DNA of 64,000 nt, taken from contig NZ_BJKN01000001.1 in the NCBI RefSeq assembly GCF_006538365.1, positions 551,639 through 615,638 of the forward strand. Reading direction: 5' to 3'. This document shows, piece by piece, positions 41,990 through 54,620 of the stretch. Under the pieces are notes generated by a model. The model was not told where the DNA came from and searched no databases. It worked only from the letters and a program-made list of their open reading frames with translations. The DNA comes from Moorella sp. E308F. Lineage in GTDB: Bacteria; Bacillota; DSM-521; Neomoorellales; Neomoorellaceae. A program made the translations under genes and the position numbers. Within the stretch, counting starts at the first letter, position 1. Each line of letters begins with the position of its first letter.

Positions 41990-42970
41990 TCACCGGTTTT
42001 CAATCTTTACTCCCCGGTAGTAGTAGGTAAGAATCTCAGCGAAGTTTTTACCCTCCCTGGCCATACCGTTGGCGCCGTACTGGCTCATGCCTACGCCGTG
42101 GCCATAACCGGTAGTATTGAAGATTATGCGGTCCCCCTGGACCTGCCAGGTAAAATCGGTTGAGGGCAGGCCCAGAAGCTGTCGTAACTCGGTGGCGGCA
42201 AAGGTCTTGTTACCGATTTTTATGGTCTTGATGCGGCCGGTGGCGGTCTTTTCCAGAACCTTCATGGCCGTACCCCCGGACGGAGCCAGAGCTGCCGCCG
42301 GTACGGCCTTGAGATTTACCCCCAGCTTCCGGTCCATTTCTTCCAGGGTGAAGGCAATGGTGGCCTGGTAGTGAGGGGCTTCCTTATCCCAGGGGGAGGA
42401 TACGCTCTGGAGGTAGGGCAGGTCCCGGCCCCAGACGGCAGCAGCGCTTTCCGTCCGGCCGCCGCTGTTGGCATGGTAGACGGGGTCAATGAGCTTGCCC
42501 TGGTAGGTCAGGACCATCCCCTGGGTGGCCCGGACGGCTTCCTGGATTTTGCTTTTATAGCGCCAGAAATTAAAGAAACCCCAGCGTTGCCGCAAAACGT
42601 CATCAGCGGCAAAGGCCTGGCAGTGGGCCGGGTCGGTGCAGATATCGGCGCTGGGATGGTGGTCGTCGGGCTTGTTCCTGGCTTCTTCTATCTTTTTGAG
42701 GGTATAGGTGCGAGCGGCCACGGCCTGGGCTTTAAGGGCTTCCGGCTCAAAGTTGGCCGGCATTTCCCCGGCTACTACCCCGATTATATACTGTTCCAGG
42801 GGCATGATCTTGATGTCATCGCTCTGGTGAAAGTAGACCCGTACCAGTTGTTGCCCCGCCTGGACCTGGACCGGCGGCTGAAAAAGACGTATACCTTCGA
42901 TAATCATGGCCGGTACGATAATTACGGCCGCAAAAATAAGGATAATGAAAATGCCCATTACTTTACGCAT
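41990..42970 (-). CDS. spoIID: Stage II sporulation protein D
   Basis: 326 residues from the ATG at 42970, with GGAGGGGGAG about 4 nt upstream; an earlier in-frame start lacks a site. A single N-terminal membrane helix (about 5-25) anchors the SpoIID lytic transglycosylase domain, with LEQYIIGVVAGEMPANFEPE, LKAQAVAARTYTL and YHANSGGRTESAA. The C-terminal line ending TTGYGHGVGMSQYGANGMA is the family hallmark. The enzyme cuts peptidoglycan glycan strands during engulfment. murA lies upstream behind a terminator, so spoIID should have its own sporulation promoter. Confidence 0.95.
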   Translation of the reverse strand: MRKVMGIFIILIFAAVIIVPAMIIEGIRLFQPPVQVQAGQQLVRVYFHQSDDIKIMPLEQYIIGVVAGEMPANFEPEALKAQAVAARTYTLKKIEEARNKPDDHHPSADICTDPAHCQAFAADDVLRQRWGFFNFWRYKSKIQEAVRATQGMVLTYQGKLIDPVYHANSGGRTESAAAVWGRDLPYLQSVSSPWDKEAPHYQATIAFTLEEMDRKLGVNLKAVPAAALAPSGGTAMKVLEKTATGRIKTIKIGNKTFAATELRQLLGLPSTDFTWQVQGDRIIFNTTGYGHGVGMSQYGANGMAREGKNFAEILTYYYRGVKIENR

Positions 42971-43037
42971 GGTGCTCCCCCTCCGGCGGCTTGAGGTTTT
43001 GTCCACCTGCTATGTCCATGTATATGAGGGCTTGACC

Positions 43038-43067
43038 AAAAAAAGACCGCCCCTGGTAAGGGCGGTC
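43038..43067 (-). terminator. Terminator of murA
   Basis: GACCGCCC and GGGCGGTC pair around a 7-nt loop and are followed on the minus strand by seven Ts. It lies between murA and spoIID. Confidence 0.88.
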
Positions 43068-43105
43068 AGTATAAAAACGATAATCCGACGCCAGGCCGGA
43101 TATCT

Positions 43106-44362
<1,257 letters not shown>

Positions 44363-44420
44363 TTTCCCTTAGCCCCTTCGGATATGAAGCTTATTTAAAT
44401 TTTATTATAACATATACTGG

Positions 44421-45275
44421 CTAATACTCGCCACCTAAAAGGGGAGATCCTAAATGCATATAGGTGTTGCCGTCGGTGGCGTGGTAACGCAGGGCCACGT
44501 TAGCGTTTACCGGACGACCGGCAACTTCCAGGGAACGTGGTAACCAGGGGGAATAGGCGCTGATGGAGAGGAGTTCCTCATCTTCCACGCCCTCTACCTT
44601 TTCAGCCTTAAGGGCGTCCAGGACGGCCCTGGCCCGCTGCTCCCTTTCCGCTGGTGAAAGTTTTCCGGGAATAACGCCTGTCAGGGTGTAGATAAAGTGG
44701 GGCTCCACCTGCCAGGAGCGGAAGGCCGCCTTCACCATTTCCTGCCAGGCCAGCATCTCCCCTTCACCCTGCCGGGGCCGGCCTTCTACGTTGATGAGGA
44801 GGTAGGTCTCGCCCCCCTCCCCCGTTCCGGCCAGGCTCTGGAGAGAAAAAAACAGGGCCACCCCCGGCTGCATTTCCCCTTCCCAGTACAGGGCGTGGAA
44901 ACCGGCGTCATCCTGCCTGGTAAAACTTGTTATTTCCTCCAGCCCCAGGGCGGCTGCCGTCCGTCCGGCCATCTCGCCGAGGGCCTCGCTGTCCATAAAA
45001 GTAGAATTGAGGCTGCCCCATGCTTCCAGGGCCATGGTATCCAGACGGGCTCCGCCGGCGATAAAGGCGTTAAACAAAAGGTGAGGTGCCTGGTCCTTCC
45101 CGTCCACAGCCCGGCTGATACTGGTAGCGTTTCTACCTGCAGCGAAGAGTTCCCGCGCCCCCGGCAATAACAGGTGCCTGGCCAGGGCCAGGCCTCCGGT
45201 GAAGCTCAGGAGGAAAAGGATTAACAGGACAGTTTTAAAATGAAAAGGAAGAGAATTAAATAAAAACCGACGCAA
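44421..45275 (-). CDS. ywmB: YwmB-family protein
   Basis: 284 residues. An N-terminal hydrophobic segment (about 12-34) suggests export or anchoring. The body has an alpha/beta pattern (LLFNAFIAGGARLDTMALEA, then TRQDDAGFHALYWEGEMQPG, then VEPHFIYTLTGVIPGKLSPA) of the YwmB family, whose fold is TATA-box-binding-protein-like but whose function is unknown. It lies between the atp operon and murA, as in Bacillus, where the ywm genes sit next to the atp and spoIID loci. Confidence 0.82.
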   Translation of the reverse strand: MRRFLFNSLPFHFKTVLLILFLLSFTGGLALARHLLLPGARELFAAGRNATSISRAVDGKDQAPHLLFNAFIAGGARLDTMALEAWGSLNSTFMDSEALGEMAGRTAAALGLEEITSFTRQDDAGFHALYWEGEMQPGVALFFSLQSLAGTGEGGETYLLINVEGRPRQGEGEMLAWQEMVKAAFRSWQVEPHFIYTLTGVIPGKLSPAEREQRARAVLDALKAEKVEGVEDEELLSISAYSPWLPRSLEVAGRPVNANVALRYHATDGNTYMHLGSPLLGGEY

Positions 45276-45282
45276 ATTAAAT

Positions 45283-45326
45283 GCCCCCTCGCAGGAATAG
45301 GTTCATACCTATTCTTGCCAGGGGGC
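45283..45326 (-). terminator. Long hairpin after the atp operon
   Basis: On the minus strand GCCCCCT pairs with AGGGGGC outside an inner stem AATAGGT/ACCTATT; ATTTAATTT follows. It lies between atpC and ywmB and probably ends the atp transcript. Confidence 0.72.
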
Positions 45327-45341
45327 CAGGGGAATAAACTA

Positions 45342-45746
45342 TCACAGGGCGCCCGCGGCCTTGAGGCGAGCCGTAGCCCGCTGCAGGGCGGCCTCAGCCC
45401 GGGCCACATCCAGGCCGGGCGGCCGTTCCCGGAGGCGCTTTTCCGCCCTCGCTTTCGCCTGGCGCGCCCGCTCTACGTCGATTTCGGCGGCTTTTTCCGC
45501 CGTATCCGCCAGGATGACCACATGCTCCGGTCCGGCTTCCAGGAAACCGCCCGATACAGCCAGGCGCTCCTCCCCGCCGCCTTGCTGGCGATAGGTTACC
45601 ACCCCGGCCTTAAGGGGGGTAATGAGGGGAGCATGGCCGGGCAAAATGCCCAGGTAGCCCAGGATGCCCGGCGCGATAACGCCTTCAGCCTCCGTCTTTA
45701 AGGTCACCCTCTCGGGAGTAATAACCTCCAATTTCAGAGGGGCCAT
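45342..45746 (-). CDS. atpC: F1 ATP synthase epsilon subunit
   Basis: 134 residues. The N-terminal beta-sandwich has LEVITPERVTLKTEAEGVIA and GYLGILPGHAPLITPLKAGV. The C-terminal helical hairpin is Arg/Ala-rich (RARQAKARAEKRLRERP). It is the central-stalk subunit that couples rotation and can inhibit ATP hydrolysis. It starts immediately after the atpD stop and is the last gene of the operon. Confidence 0.95.
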   Translation of the reverse strand: MAPLKLEVITPERVTLKTEAEGVIAPGILGYLGILPGHAPLITPLKAGVVTYRQQGGGEERLAVSGGFLEAGPEHVVILADTAEKAAEIDVERARQAKARAEKRLRERPPGLDVARAEAALQRATARLKAAGAL

Positions 45747-47150
<1,404 letters not shown>

Positions 47151-47999
47151 TTACTTCAGGGCGTCGGCGCCGGCCACAACCTCCACGATCTCCATGGTAA
47201 TGGCCGCCTGGCGGGCGCGGTTGAAGGATAGGGTTAATTTATCGATCATTTCGGCTGCATTCTCGGTGGCGTTATCCATGGCCGTCATCCTGGCTCCATG
47301 CTCACTGGCCTTGGCCTCCAAGAGGGCCTGGTAGACCTTGATCTCGCAGTAACGGGGTAGCAGGGCCTTTAAGACCTCGGCGGGAGAAGGTTCATAGATA
47401 TAATCCCCGCTGTCCTCCCCGGTCGCGCCGGCTTTGATGGGCAGGAGGCGGTCGATCCGGGGTACCTGGCGGAGGGCGGAGTAAAAACGGGTATAGATGA
47501 GGTTTACCTCATCCACGGTTCCCTCCAGGTACAGATCTACCAGCTGGCGGGCCAGCTCGCGGGCCTGGATGAGGTCCGGTTCATCGCCGATATCGGTAAA
47601 GGACCGGACTATCTCCACCCGGCGGCGGCGGAAATAATCCCTTCCTTTCCGGCCTACAGTCACCAGGGCCACCGGGCGTTCTTCCGCCTGCAGGCGTTCT
47701 TCCGCCATGCGGATGAGGTTGGCATTATAGCCGCCGGCCAGGCCCCGGTCACCGGTAATCAGCACGTAGCCGGCTTTTTTGATTTCCCGGGTTGCCGCCA
47801 GGGGCTGGGTCTCCGGATCAACGGCGCCGATCAGGCGGCCGATGACTTCCTCAAGTTTCTCGGCGTAGGGCCGGGCTGCCGTGACCTGGGCCTGGGCCTT
47901 GCGCAGTTTGGCCGCCGCCACCATTTTCATGGCCCGGGTGATGTGCTGAGTGCTCCTGATACTGCGGATACGGCGCTTCAGGTCACGCATATTGGGCAT
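47151..47999 (-). CDS. atpG: F1 ATP synthase gamma subunit
   Basis: 282 residues. The terminal coiled coils that form the rotor shaft are visible: N-terminal MRDLKRRIRSIRSTQHITRA and C-terminal MDNATENAAEMIDKLTLSFN, then RARQAAITMEIVEVVAGADA. The conserved ITGDRGLAGGYNANL lies in the middle. 14 nt separate it from atpA. Confidence 0.97.
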   Translation of the reverse strand: MPNMRDLKRRIRSIRSTQHITRAMKMVAAAKLRKAQAQVTAARPYAEKLEEVIGRLIGAVDPETQPLAATREIKKAGYVLITGDRGLAGGYNANLIRMAEERLQAEERPVALVTVGRKGRDYFRRRRVEIVRSFTDIGDEPDLIQARELARQLVDLYLEGTVDEVNLIYTRFYSALRQVPRIDRLLPIKAGATGEDSGDYIYEPSPAEVLKALLPRYCEIKVYQALLEAKASEHGARMTAMDNATENAAEMIDKLTLSFNRARQAAITMEIVEVVAGADALK

Positions 48000-48013
48000 G
48001 CCGGCTCACCACC

Positions 48014-49537
<1,524 letters not shown>

Positions 49538-49572
49538 GACTGTTTTTCACCCCTTTGCACGTCTGGTTTTGT

Positions 49573-50109
49573 TTATGCGCCCTTCAAGTGCTCGCCCAAA
49601 AGTTCCAGCTTTTTCTTCAGGCTGGCGTCCAGGACCCTGTCCCCCACGCGGATGACCATCCCGCCCAGGAGGGACGGATCCACTCTGGTTTGCAGGCGGA
49701 CGTTTTGTCCCGTTATCCGGGCCAGCCTTTCTTTCAGAGCGGCGGTGATCTCCTCAGAAAGAGGTGCTGCTGCCTGCACTTCCACCGGCAGCACCCTGTT
49801 TTCCCGGTCAACCATGCGCCGGAATTGGGCCGCTATCTCCGGCAGGGCCCGCTCCCGACCTTTGGCCATGACCAGGTGGAAAAAGTTCTTTAACAACGGG
49901 TCGACGTCCGGGAAGAGGGTATCCATTATTCTTTGCTTCTCCCGGACGGGAATGAGCTGGTGATAAAGGACACGGCGCAGTTCAGGGTTCTCTACCAGGG
50001 CCCGGCCGGCTGCTTCCAGGACGGCGGCAAAGCCTTCCGTAGCGCCCTTCTGCCGGGCAACTTCATAGAGGGCGCGGGCATAGCGCCTGGCGATGGTCTG
50101 GCTGCTCAT
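49573..50109 (-). CDS. atpH: F1 ATP synthase delta subunit
   Basis: 178 residues. The N-terminal helical domain starts ARRYARALYEVARQKG; the C-terminal part has LLGGMVIRVGDRVLDASLKK, the most conserved line of the family. It is the peripheral-stalk cap on F1. It overlaps atpF by 4 nt (ATGA). Confidence 0.95.
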   Translation of the reverse strand: MSSQTIARRYARALYEVARQKGATEGFAAVLEAAGRALVENPELRRVLYHQLIPVREKQRIMDTLFPDVDPLLKNFFHLVMAKGRERALPEIAAQFRRMVDRENRVLPVEVQAAAPLSEEITAALKERLARITGQNVRLQTRVDPSLLGGMVIRVGDRVLDASLKKKLELLGEHLKGA

Positions 50110-50612
50110 TGCAATCGCTCCACCTCAGCCAGCGCTTCCCGGGCCAGGCGTTCCTGGTCGTCAGGGGTTAAGGTGCGCCCTAAAACCTTTCCCGCCGCCA
50201 GGACGGCCAGGGTCGCTGCTTCATTGCGGATAGCGGCCAGGGCCTTGCTCTTTTCGCCTTCAATCTCGGCTCGTGCCTGTTCCAGCGCGCGGCTAGCTTC
50301 CTCTTTGGCCTTGGCAACTATCTCCGCCCGCGTCTCTTCGGCCATCCTGTTAGCCCGGTCCAATATCGCCTGGGCTTCCTGGCGAGCGCCGCGGAGCTGC
50401 TGCTGATACTCGGCGAGCATCTGTTCCGCCTTCTCTTTGGCCGTCGCCGCGTCCCTTAAATTGCCCTCAATTTTCGCCTCGCGGTCGGCCAGGATCTTGC
50501 CCAGGGGTTTGTAAAGGAGAATATAAAGAACCCCCATGACTACCAGGAGGTTGATGACCTGGAACAAAAAGGTCCAACCGCTTAAATTCAAGGCCTGAAA
50601 GATGCCCTGCAC
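50106..50612 (-). CDS. atpF: F0 ATP synthase b subunit
   Basis: 168 residues from a GTG at 50612 (GGGGGG 7 nt upstream). One membrane helix (about 12-32, WTFLFQVINLLVVMGVLYIL) is followed by KPLGKILADREAKIEGNLRD and a long charged coiled coil that forms the peripheral stalk. A hairpin-forming stretch lies between it and atpE (50640-50695), a common place for adjusting c-subunit yield. Confidence 0.95.
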   Translation of the reverse strand: MQGIFQALNLSGWTFLFQVINLLVVMGVLYILLYKPLGKILADREAKIEGNLRDAATAKEKAEQMLAEYQQQLRGARQEAQAILDRANRMAEETRAEIVAKAKEEASRALEQARAEIEGEKSKALAAIRNEAATLAVLAAGKVLGRTLTPDDQERLAREALAEVERLQ

Positions 50613-50696
50613 GTGGCCACCCCCCTTTCACTGTTCCCAAAAACAGGTCAGGGGCGAATAAGACGGTTTTAACCGCCTTACTCGCCCGTAGGTATT

Positions 50697-50921
50697 TTAG
50701 AGCTTGGTCCACATGAGGATGGCTATAACGAAGGAAAAGAGCGTCAGCGCTTCCATAAAGGCCAGGGCCAGGAGCAGGGTGGTACGGATGTTGCCGCTGG
50801 CCTCGGGCTGACGAGCGATACCTTCCATCGCTCCGCGGGAAGCAAAACCCTGGCCGAGGCCCGAACCTAGTGCTGCCAGGCCAATGGCCAGACCGACGCC
50901 GATAAAACCTAGTGCTGTCAT
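50697..50921 (-). CDS. atpE: F0 ATP synthase c subunit
   Basis: 74 residues from the ATG at 50921. GAGGAGG ends about 8 nt upstream; an ATG two codons earlier is too close, and a longer frame is unlikely. Two membrane helices are joined by the polar loop ARQPEASG. The ion-binding Glu is E57 in FMEALTLF. Q24 in GLGQG occupies the place of the Gln used in sodium-type rings, but the residue after E57 is Ala rather than Ser or Thr, which favours protons. Confidence 0.96.
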   Translation of the reverse strand: MTALGFIGVGLAIGLAALGSGLGQGFASRGAMEGIARQPEASGNIRTTLLLALAFMEALTLFSFVIAILMWTKL

Positions 50922-51033
50922 GTGCATATCCTCCTCTAAAAATGGCTTCCTTTGTGGGCTGGCCATGTTGGTGGTTAGCCAGCCACTAATTTCCGTTCAT
51001 TCCCCGGGAACTAATCCCGTAAGTGCGGCTCCT

Positions 51034-51717
51034 TTAATGCCCGTGAATAAAGTTAGCGATATAAGTAACTGTAAGCAGGGTAAAAACAAAGGCCTGGATC
51101 AAGCCCATAAGGACGCCCAGGATCATAATGGGCGTCGGTAATAAAAAGGGCAGCATGATAAACAGGATGGTTACCACCATCTCTTCCCCGAACATATTGC
51201 CGAATAGACGTAAGGAAAGGGATACCGGCTTGACCAGCTCCTCAATTACATTCAGGGGAAAGAGAAAGGGCACCGGCTGGAAAAAGTGCTTGATGTAGCC
51301 CACCAGGCCCCTTTTCCGGATGCCGATAAGCTGGACCAGGATAATGGTAGTCACAGCAAAGGCCGCCGTAGTGGAAAGGTCCATGGTCGGGGGCTTCATC
51401 CCGGGGATAAACCAGGAAAGATTGAGGCTCAGGATGAAAATAAACAGGGTGGCTACCAGAGGCAGGTAGCGCCGGCCTTCCTTGCCCATGGTTTCCTCCA
51501 GGAGGCCATAGAAAAATTCCAGGAGCAGCTCAAAAATGTGCTGGATACCCCGGGGGATAAAGTTTAATTTCCGGCTTGCCAGGAAAACCCCCAGGAATAA
51601 GAGAGCCATGACAATCCAGGTGTTGACCACCGTGGAGTAGACCGGGATGGGCCCCAGGTAAAATACTTCATGGGGCCGGACATGGGCCATTATCTCCCCT
51701 AAGGCTCGCAGTCCCAT
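51034..51717 (-). CDS. atpB: F0 ATP synthase a subunit
   Basis: 227 residues from the ATG at 51717 (GGAGGG 8 nt upstream); a longer in-frame start would overlap atpI and adds no conserved sequence. Five or six membrane helices are visible. The essential Arg lies in LSLRLFGNMFGEEM. The region KPVSLSLRLF and the C-terminal helix AFVFTLLTVTYIANFIHGH are typical. It forms the ion channel with the c ring. Confidence 0.96.
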   Translation of the reverse strand: MGLRALGEIMAHVRPHEVFYLGPIPVYSTVVNTWIVMALLFLGVFLASRKLNFIPRGIQHIFELLLEFFYGLLEETMGKEGRRYLPLVATLFIFILSLNLSWFIPGMKPPTMDLSTTAAFAVTTIILVQLIGIRKRGLVGYIKHFFQPVPFLFPLNVIEELVKPVSLSLRLFGNMFGEEMVVTILFIMLPFLLPTPIMILGVLMGLIQAFVFTLLTVTYIANFIHGH

Positions 51718-51721
51718 TATT

Positions 51722-52090
51722 CTATCCCTCCTTTCCCAGGATAATGAGAATGGCCTCGCCCATGTAGACCAGGACCTGAAGGAGCAGCCCTGCAAACACA
51801 CCAAAAAGAAATTCTATCCCCCCGGCCAGGGCCAGACCCAGAAGGGCCAGGGCCAGGGAGGATCGCATGAGGGAACGGCCAAAGAAACGATTAAAGGCCT
51901 TCTGGGGCGGCAGGTTGTCCAGGTTGGCGACGGCTCCCAGCTGCCAGCGGAACAACCCCAGGGAGACAGGCAAAGCTACCCCCAGGCCCGCTACAAAGGC
52001 ATAATAACCGCCTCCCAGGCCAGCTACTGCTGCCAGGGCAGCCAGGGCCAGCATCCCTTTTTCAGTCCGGGTGAGTTTTATCTTGATCAT
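51722..52090 (-). CDS. atpI: ATP synthase subunit I (AtpI)
   Basis: 122 residues with four membrane helices (about 14-30, 32-47, 72-90, 95-117) and the family pattern FFGRSLMRSSLALALL. Family members assist c-ring assembly or magnesium supply. It overlaps atpZ by 29 nt and precedes atpB by 4 nt. Confidence 0.8.
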   Translation of the reverse strand: MIKIKLTRTEKGMLALAALAAVAGLGGGYYAFVAGLGVALPVSLGLFRWQLGAVANLDNLPPQKAFNRFFGRSLMRSSLALALLGLALAGGIEFLFGVFAGLLLQVLVYMGEAILIILGKEG

Positions 52091-52334
52091 TGGTTTTAAT
52101 CTTTGGTGCTTCCTTTTCCAGGATACGCAATTCGCTTAAGATAGAGCGAAATCCCACCCCTACCCCCAGAAAAACGCCGGCCAGCATGAAAAGGGGTGAC
52201 GTACCCAACCGCCGGTCCAGCCATGCCCCGCCATAAAGGCCGAGGAGGATGGCGGCAATCATGGTAACTCCGAAGGAAAAGGCCATATTGGCAAATCTCG
52301 CGTAATCCCAGTAGTGACGTTTCTTGGCTGCCAT
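52062..52334 (-). CDS. atpZ: AtpZ/AtpI-family small membrane protein
   Basis: 90 residues with two helices (about 18-37 and 48-66) and the family line GLYGGAWLDRRLGTSPLFML. It is the first gene of the atp operon, where AtpZ usually stands. The last 29 nt overlap atpI in another frame. Proposed family role: cation transport or assembly of the F0 sector. Confidence 0.85.
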   Translation of the reverse strand: MAAKKRHYWDYARFANMAFSFGVTMIAAILLGLYGGAWLDRRLGTSPLFMLAGVFLGVGVGFRSILSELRILEKEAPKIKTNDQDKTHPD

Positions 52335-52456
52335 TGATGTTAAATTGTACCTGGAGGAAATTTTTATACCCTGCCAGTGTTAAAAAGTATTCTCTTTTGT
52401 CAATGAAATTCCTGCCGCAAAGATGTTTATTTTTTAATCCAACACATAGGGAAACT

Positions 52457-53614
52457 TTATGCGGGCGTAAATTCCTGTGGCCTAGCAATTGTCAGGCCAA
52501 AATAATGACGCAGGGCGCCGCGGATACGCCGTGAAGCCTGGCCGTCTCCATAGGGGTTGACAGCATGGGCCATGCGCAGGTAAGCCTGCCGGTCTTCCAG
52601 GAGTTCGCCGGCCGCTGCCAGGATCTCGTGGTAGCCCGTGCCCACCAGGCGTACGGTACCGGCAGCAACGGCTTCCGGGCGTTCGGTGACTTCCCGCAGG
52701 ACCAGCACCGGTTTGCCGAGGGCCGGCGCTTCTTCCTGGAGGCCACCGGAGTCTGTCAACACCAGGTAGGAACGGGCCATAAGGTTGACAAAGGGCTCGT
52801 AGTCCAGGGGGTCGATCAAGTAAATACGCTCCCGGTTACCGAGGATTTCTCCGGCCAGCTCGCGGACACGGGGGTTGTAGTGAACGGGGAAAACGACGGC
52901 AATATCGCTATAGCGCTTTACCAGGTCCCGCAAGGCGCTGAATATTTCCCGCATGGGCTCGCCCCAGTTTTCCCGGCGGTGGGCTGTTACCAGAACGACC
53001 CGCCACCTCTCCATATCCAGCTCTTGCAGGCGGGGATCGCTGAAGCAGTATCCGGGGCGGACGGTAGCCTTCAAGGCATCGATAACGGTATTACCGGTGA
53101 CGTAGATATGCTCTGCCGGTACACCTTCCCGCAAAAGGTTGTCCCGGGCAGTGGCCGTGGGGGCAAAATGAATGTCGGCCAGGGCTCCGGCCAGGCGGCG
53201 GTTCATCTCCTCCGGGAATGGGGCGTAGCGGTCACCCGTCCTTAAGCCGGCTTCGACATGACCGACAGGAATTTGCTGGTAAAAGGCAGCCAGGGCCGCT
53301 ACGAAGGTGGTGGTGGTGTCCCCGTGAACCAGGACCACGTCCGGTCGGGAGGTTTTTAAAACCCCGGAAAGGCCGTTTAAAGCTCTGGTAGTCACTTCTT
53401 CCAGGGTCTGCCGGGGCCGCATGATATCCAGGTCATAGCCGGGCTGGATCTGGAACAGTTGGAGGACCTGATCCAGCATTTCCCGGTGCTGGGCCGTGAC
53501 GGCCACCTGGCAGTTGAATTCTTCCGGATAACGGTTTAGTTCTTTTACGACCGGGGCCATTTTGATGGCCTCGGGACGGGTGCCAAAGACAGTTAAGACC
53601 TTTAAGGGCGGCAT
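52457..53614 (-). CDS. wecB: UDP-N-acetylglucosamine 2-epimerase (non-hydrolysing)
   Basis: 385 residues. Hallmarks are LTVFGTRPEAIKMAPVVKEL, VTAQHREMLDQVLQLF, HGDTTTTFVAALAAF, HVEAGLRTGD, VTAHRRENWGEPM and TDSGGLQEEAPALGKPVLVL. It interconverts UDP-GlcNAc and UDP-ManNAc in the cytoplasm, supplying ManNAc for wall polymers. The TagA-type transferase at 31398 would use that product. GGAGGAAAC lies upstream of the ATG. Directly upstream of the atp operon on the same strand. Confidence 0.96.
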   Translation of the reverse strand: MPPLKVLTVFGTRPEAIKMAPVVKELNRYPEEFNCQVAVTAQHREMLDQVLQLFQIQPGYDLDIMRPRQTLEEVTTRALNGLSGVLKTSRPDVVLVHGDTTTTFVAALAAFYQQIPVGHVEAGLRTGDRYAPFPEEMNRRLAGALADIHFAPTATARDNLLREGVPAEHIYVTGNTVIDALKATVRPGYCFSDPRLQELDMERWRVVLVTAHRRENWGEPMREIFSALRDLVKRYSDIAVVFPVHYNPRVRELAGEILGNRERIYLIDPLDYEPFVNLMARSYLVLTDSGGLQEEAPALGKPVLVLREVTERPEAVAAGTVRLVGTGYHEILAAAGELLEDRQAYLRMAHAVNPYGDGQASRRIRGALRHYFGLTIARPQEFTPA

Positions 53615-53652
53615 GAAAAGTTTCCTCCGTAAACCCTTAAAAAGGGCCTCCT

Positions 53653-53976
53653 TTACTTTAGATACTTTTTCGCCCGGAGTTTATTGATGTGCTCCTCCAG
53701 GGCCTGCTGGATGTCGACGCCGTACTGGTCTTCCAGGACAAACATGAGGGAAACGGCCGTCTGGGCCACGTCCAGCAGCTCGCGGGTAATGGCCGCCAGG
53801 ACGGCGTTATGGTCCATCTTGATCTCCTCGCCGCTTAAACCCCGGAGCTTGCCGATAGCCTGGGCCAGTTCTCCGGCTTCTTCCATAAGTTTTAAAGCGG
53901 TAGATTCCATAGTGGGTGTCAGGTTGTCCAGTTTGGGTAAAGCGATAATCTTTTGCTGCAAAATTTTTCCCTCCAA
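53653..53976 (-). CDS. MazG-like nucleotide pyrophosphohydrolase
   Basis: 107 residues, all alpha. The metal-binding pattern ALKLMEEAGELAQAIGK (ExxE) and ELLDVAQTAVSLMFVLEDQ (ExxD) is that of the MazG/dUTPase-like superfamily, which hydrolyses nucleoside triphosphates to monophosphates. Its neighbours are a dCMP deaminase and a UDP-sugar epimerase, so a pyrimidine substrate is plausible but not shown. Confidence 0.78.
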   Translation of the reverse strand: MEGKILQQKIIALPKLDNLTPTMESTALKLMEEAGELAQAIGKLRGLSGEEIKMDHNAVLAAITRELLDVAQTAVSLMFVLEDQYGVDIQQALEEHINKLRAKKYLK

Positions 53977-54042
53977 CCGGAGAGGCTCCTTAAAAGCTCC
54001 TACGACCTTCGCCGCTGGAAAAACAATGCCGGCTGTTGCCCT

Positions 54043-54450
54043 CTAGCGGGGCAGGTGAACGATTTCCAGCCCGGCTTCCCGCAGCCAATTATGGGCGACC
54101 GGGTAGGGCCGGGCATAGACAATCCTTTTAATCCCGGCCTGGATAATGATCAGGGCGCACCTCTCGCAGGGATAATCGGTCACATACATGGTCGCCCCGG
54201 CCCTTTCTTCCGGTGAACACTCCAGGAGGGCATTGATTTCGGCGTGGATGGTCCGCTGGCAGTGCTCCCCATCCATGAGGCAGCCGACATCCAGGCAGTG
54301 GGGCAGGCCATGGGGGGCGCCGTTGTAACCGGTACCTTTGATGCGCTTGTCCTTGACCACCAGGGCACCCACGGCCCGCCGGTTGCAGGTGCTCCGGCTG
54401 GCCACCTGGAAGGCGATATCCAGGAAGTATTCATCCCAGTCTTTACGCAT
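54043..54450 (-). CDS. comEB: dCMP deaminase (ComEB-type)
   Basis: 135 residues. Zinc ligands lie in TIHAEINALL (H and catalytic E) and DYPCERCALIIIQAGI (two Cys). The N-terminal line ASRSTCNRRAVGALVV and the loop GYNGAPHGLPHC are typical of deoxycytidylate deaminases. It converts dCMP to dUMP for dTMP synthesis. The comEB name follows the Bacillus orthologue; no competence genes are nearby. Confidence 0.93.
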   Translation of the reverse strand: MRKDWDEYFLDIAFQVASRSTCNRRAVGALVVKDKRIKGTGYNGAPHGLPHCLDVGCLMDGEHCQRTIHAEINALLECSPEERAGATMYVTDYPCERCALIIIQAGIKRIVYARPYPVAHNWLREAGLEIVHLPR

Positions 54451-54570
54451 AAACTCACCTGTGGCGTAAAATACAGGTAAAATTTTAGCGGGTCGTACCC
54501 GCCGAAATTAAAAATTAAATTGCGCGTATCCCGGGCTTATTTTAGCATAATTTTTCCCTGGCTACTAGAG

Positions 54571-54612
54571 TTTTTTAAAACCAAACCCGCTGGACTTTTA
54601 CCTCCAGCGGGC
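54571..54612 (-). terminator. Terminator of glyA
   Basis: CCCGCTGGA and TCCAGCGGG pair around an 8-nt loop and are followed on the minus strand by TTTGGTTTT. Confidence 0.88.
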
Positions 54613-54620
54613 CTTTTAGC

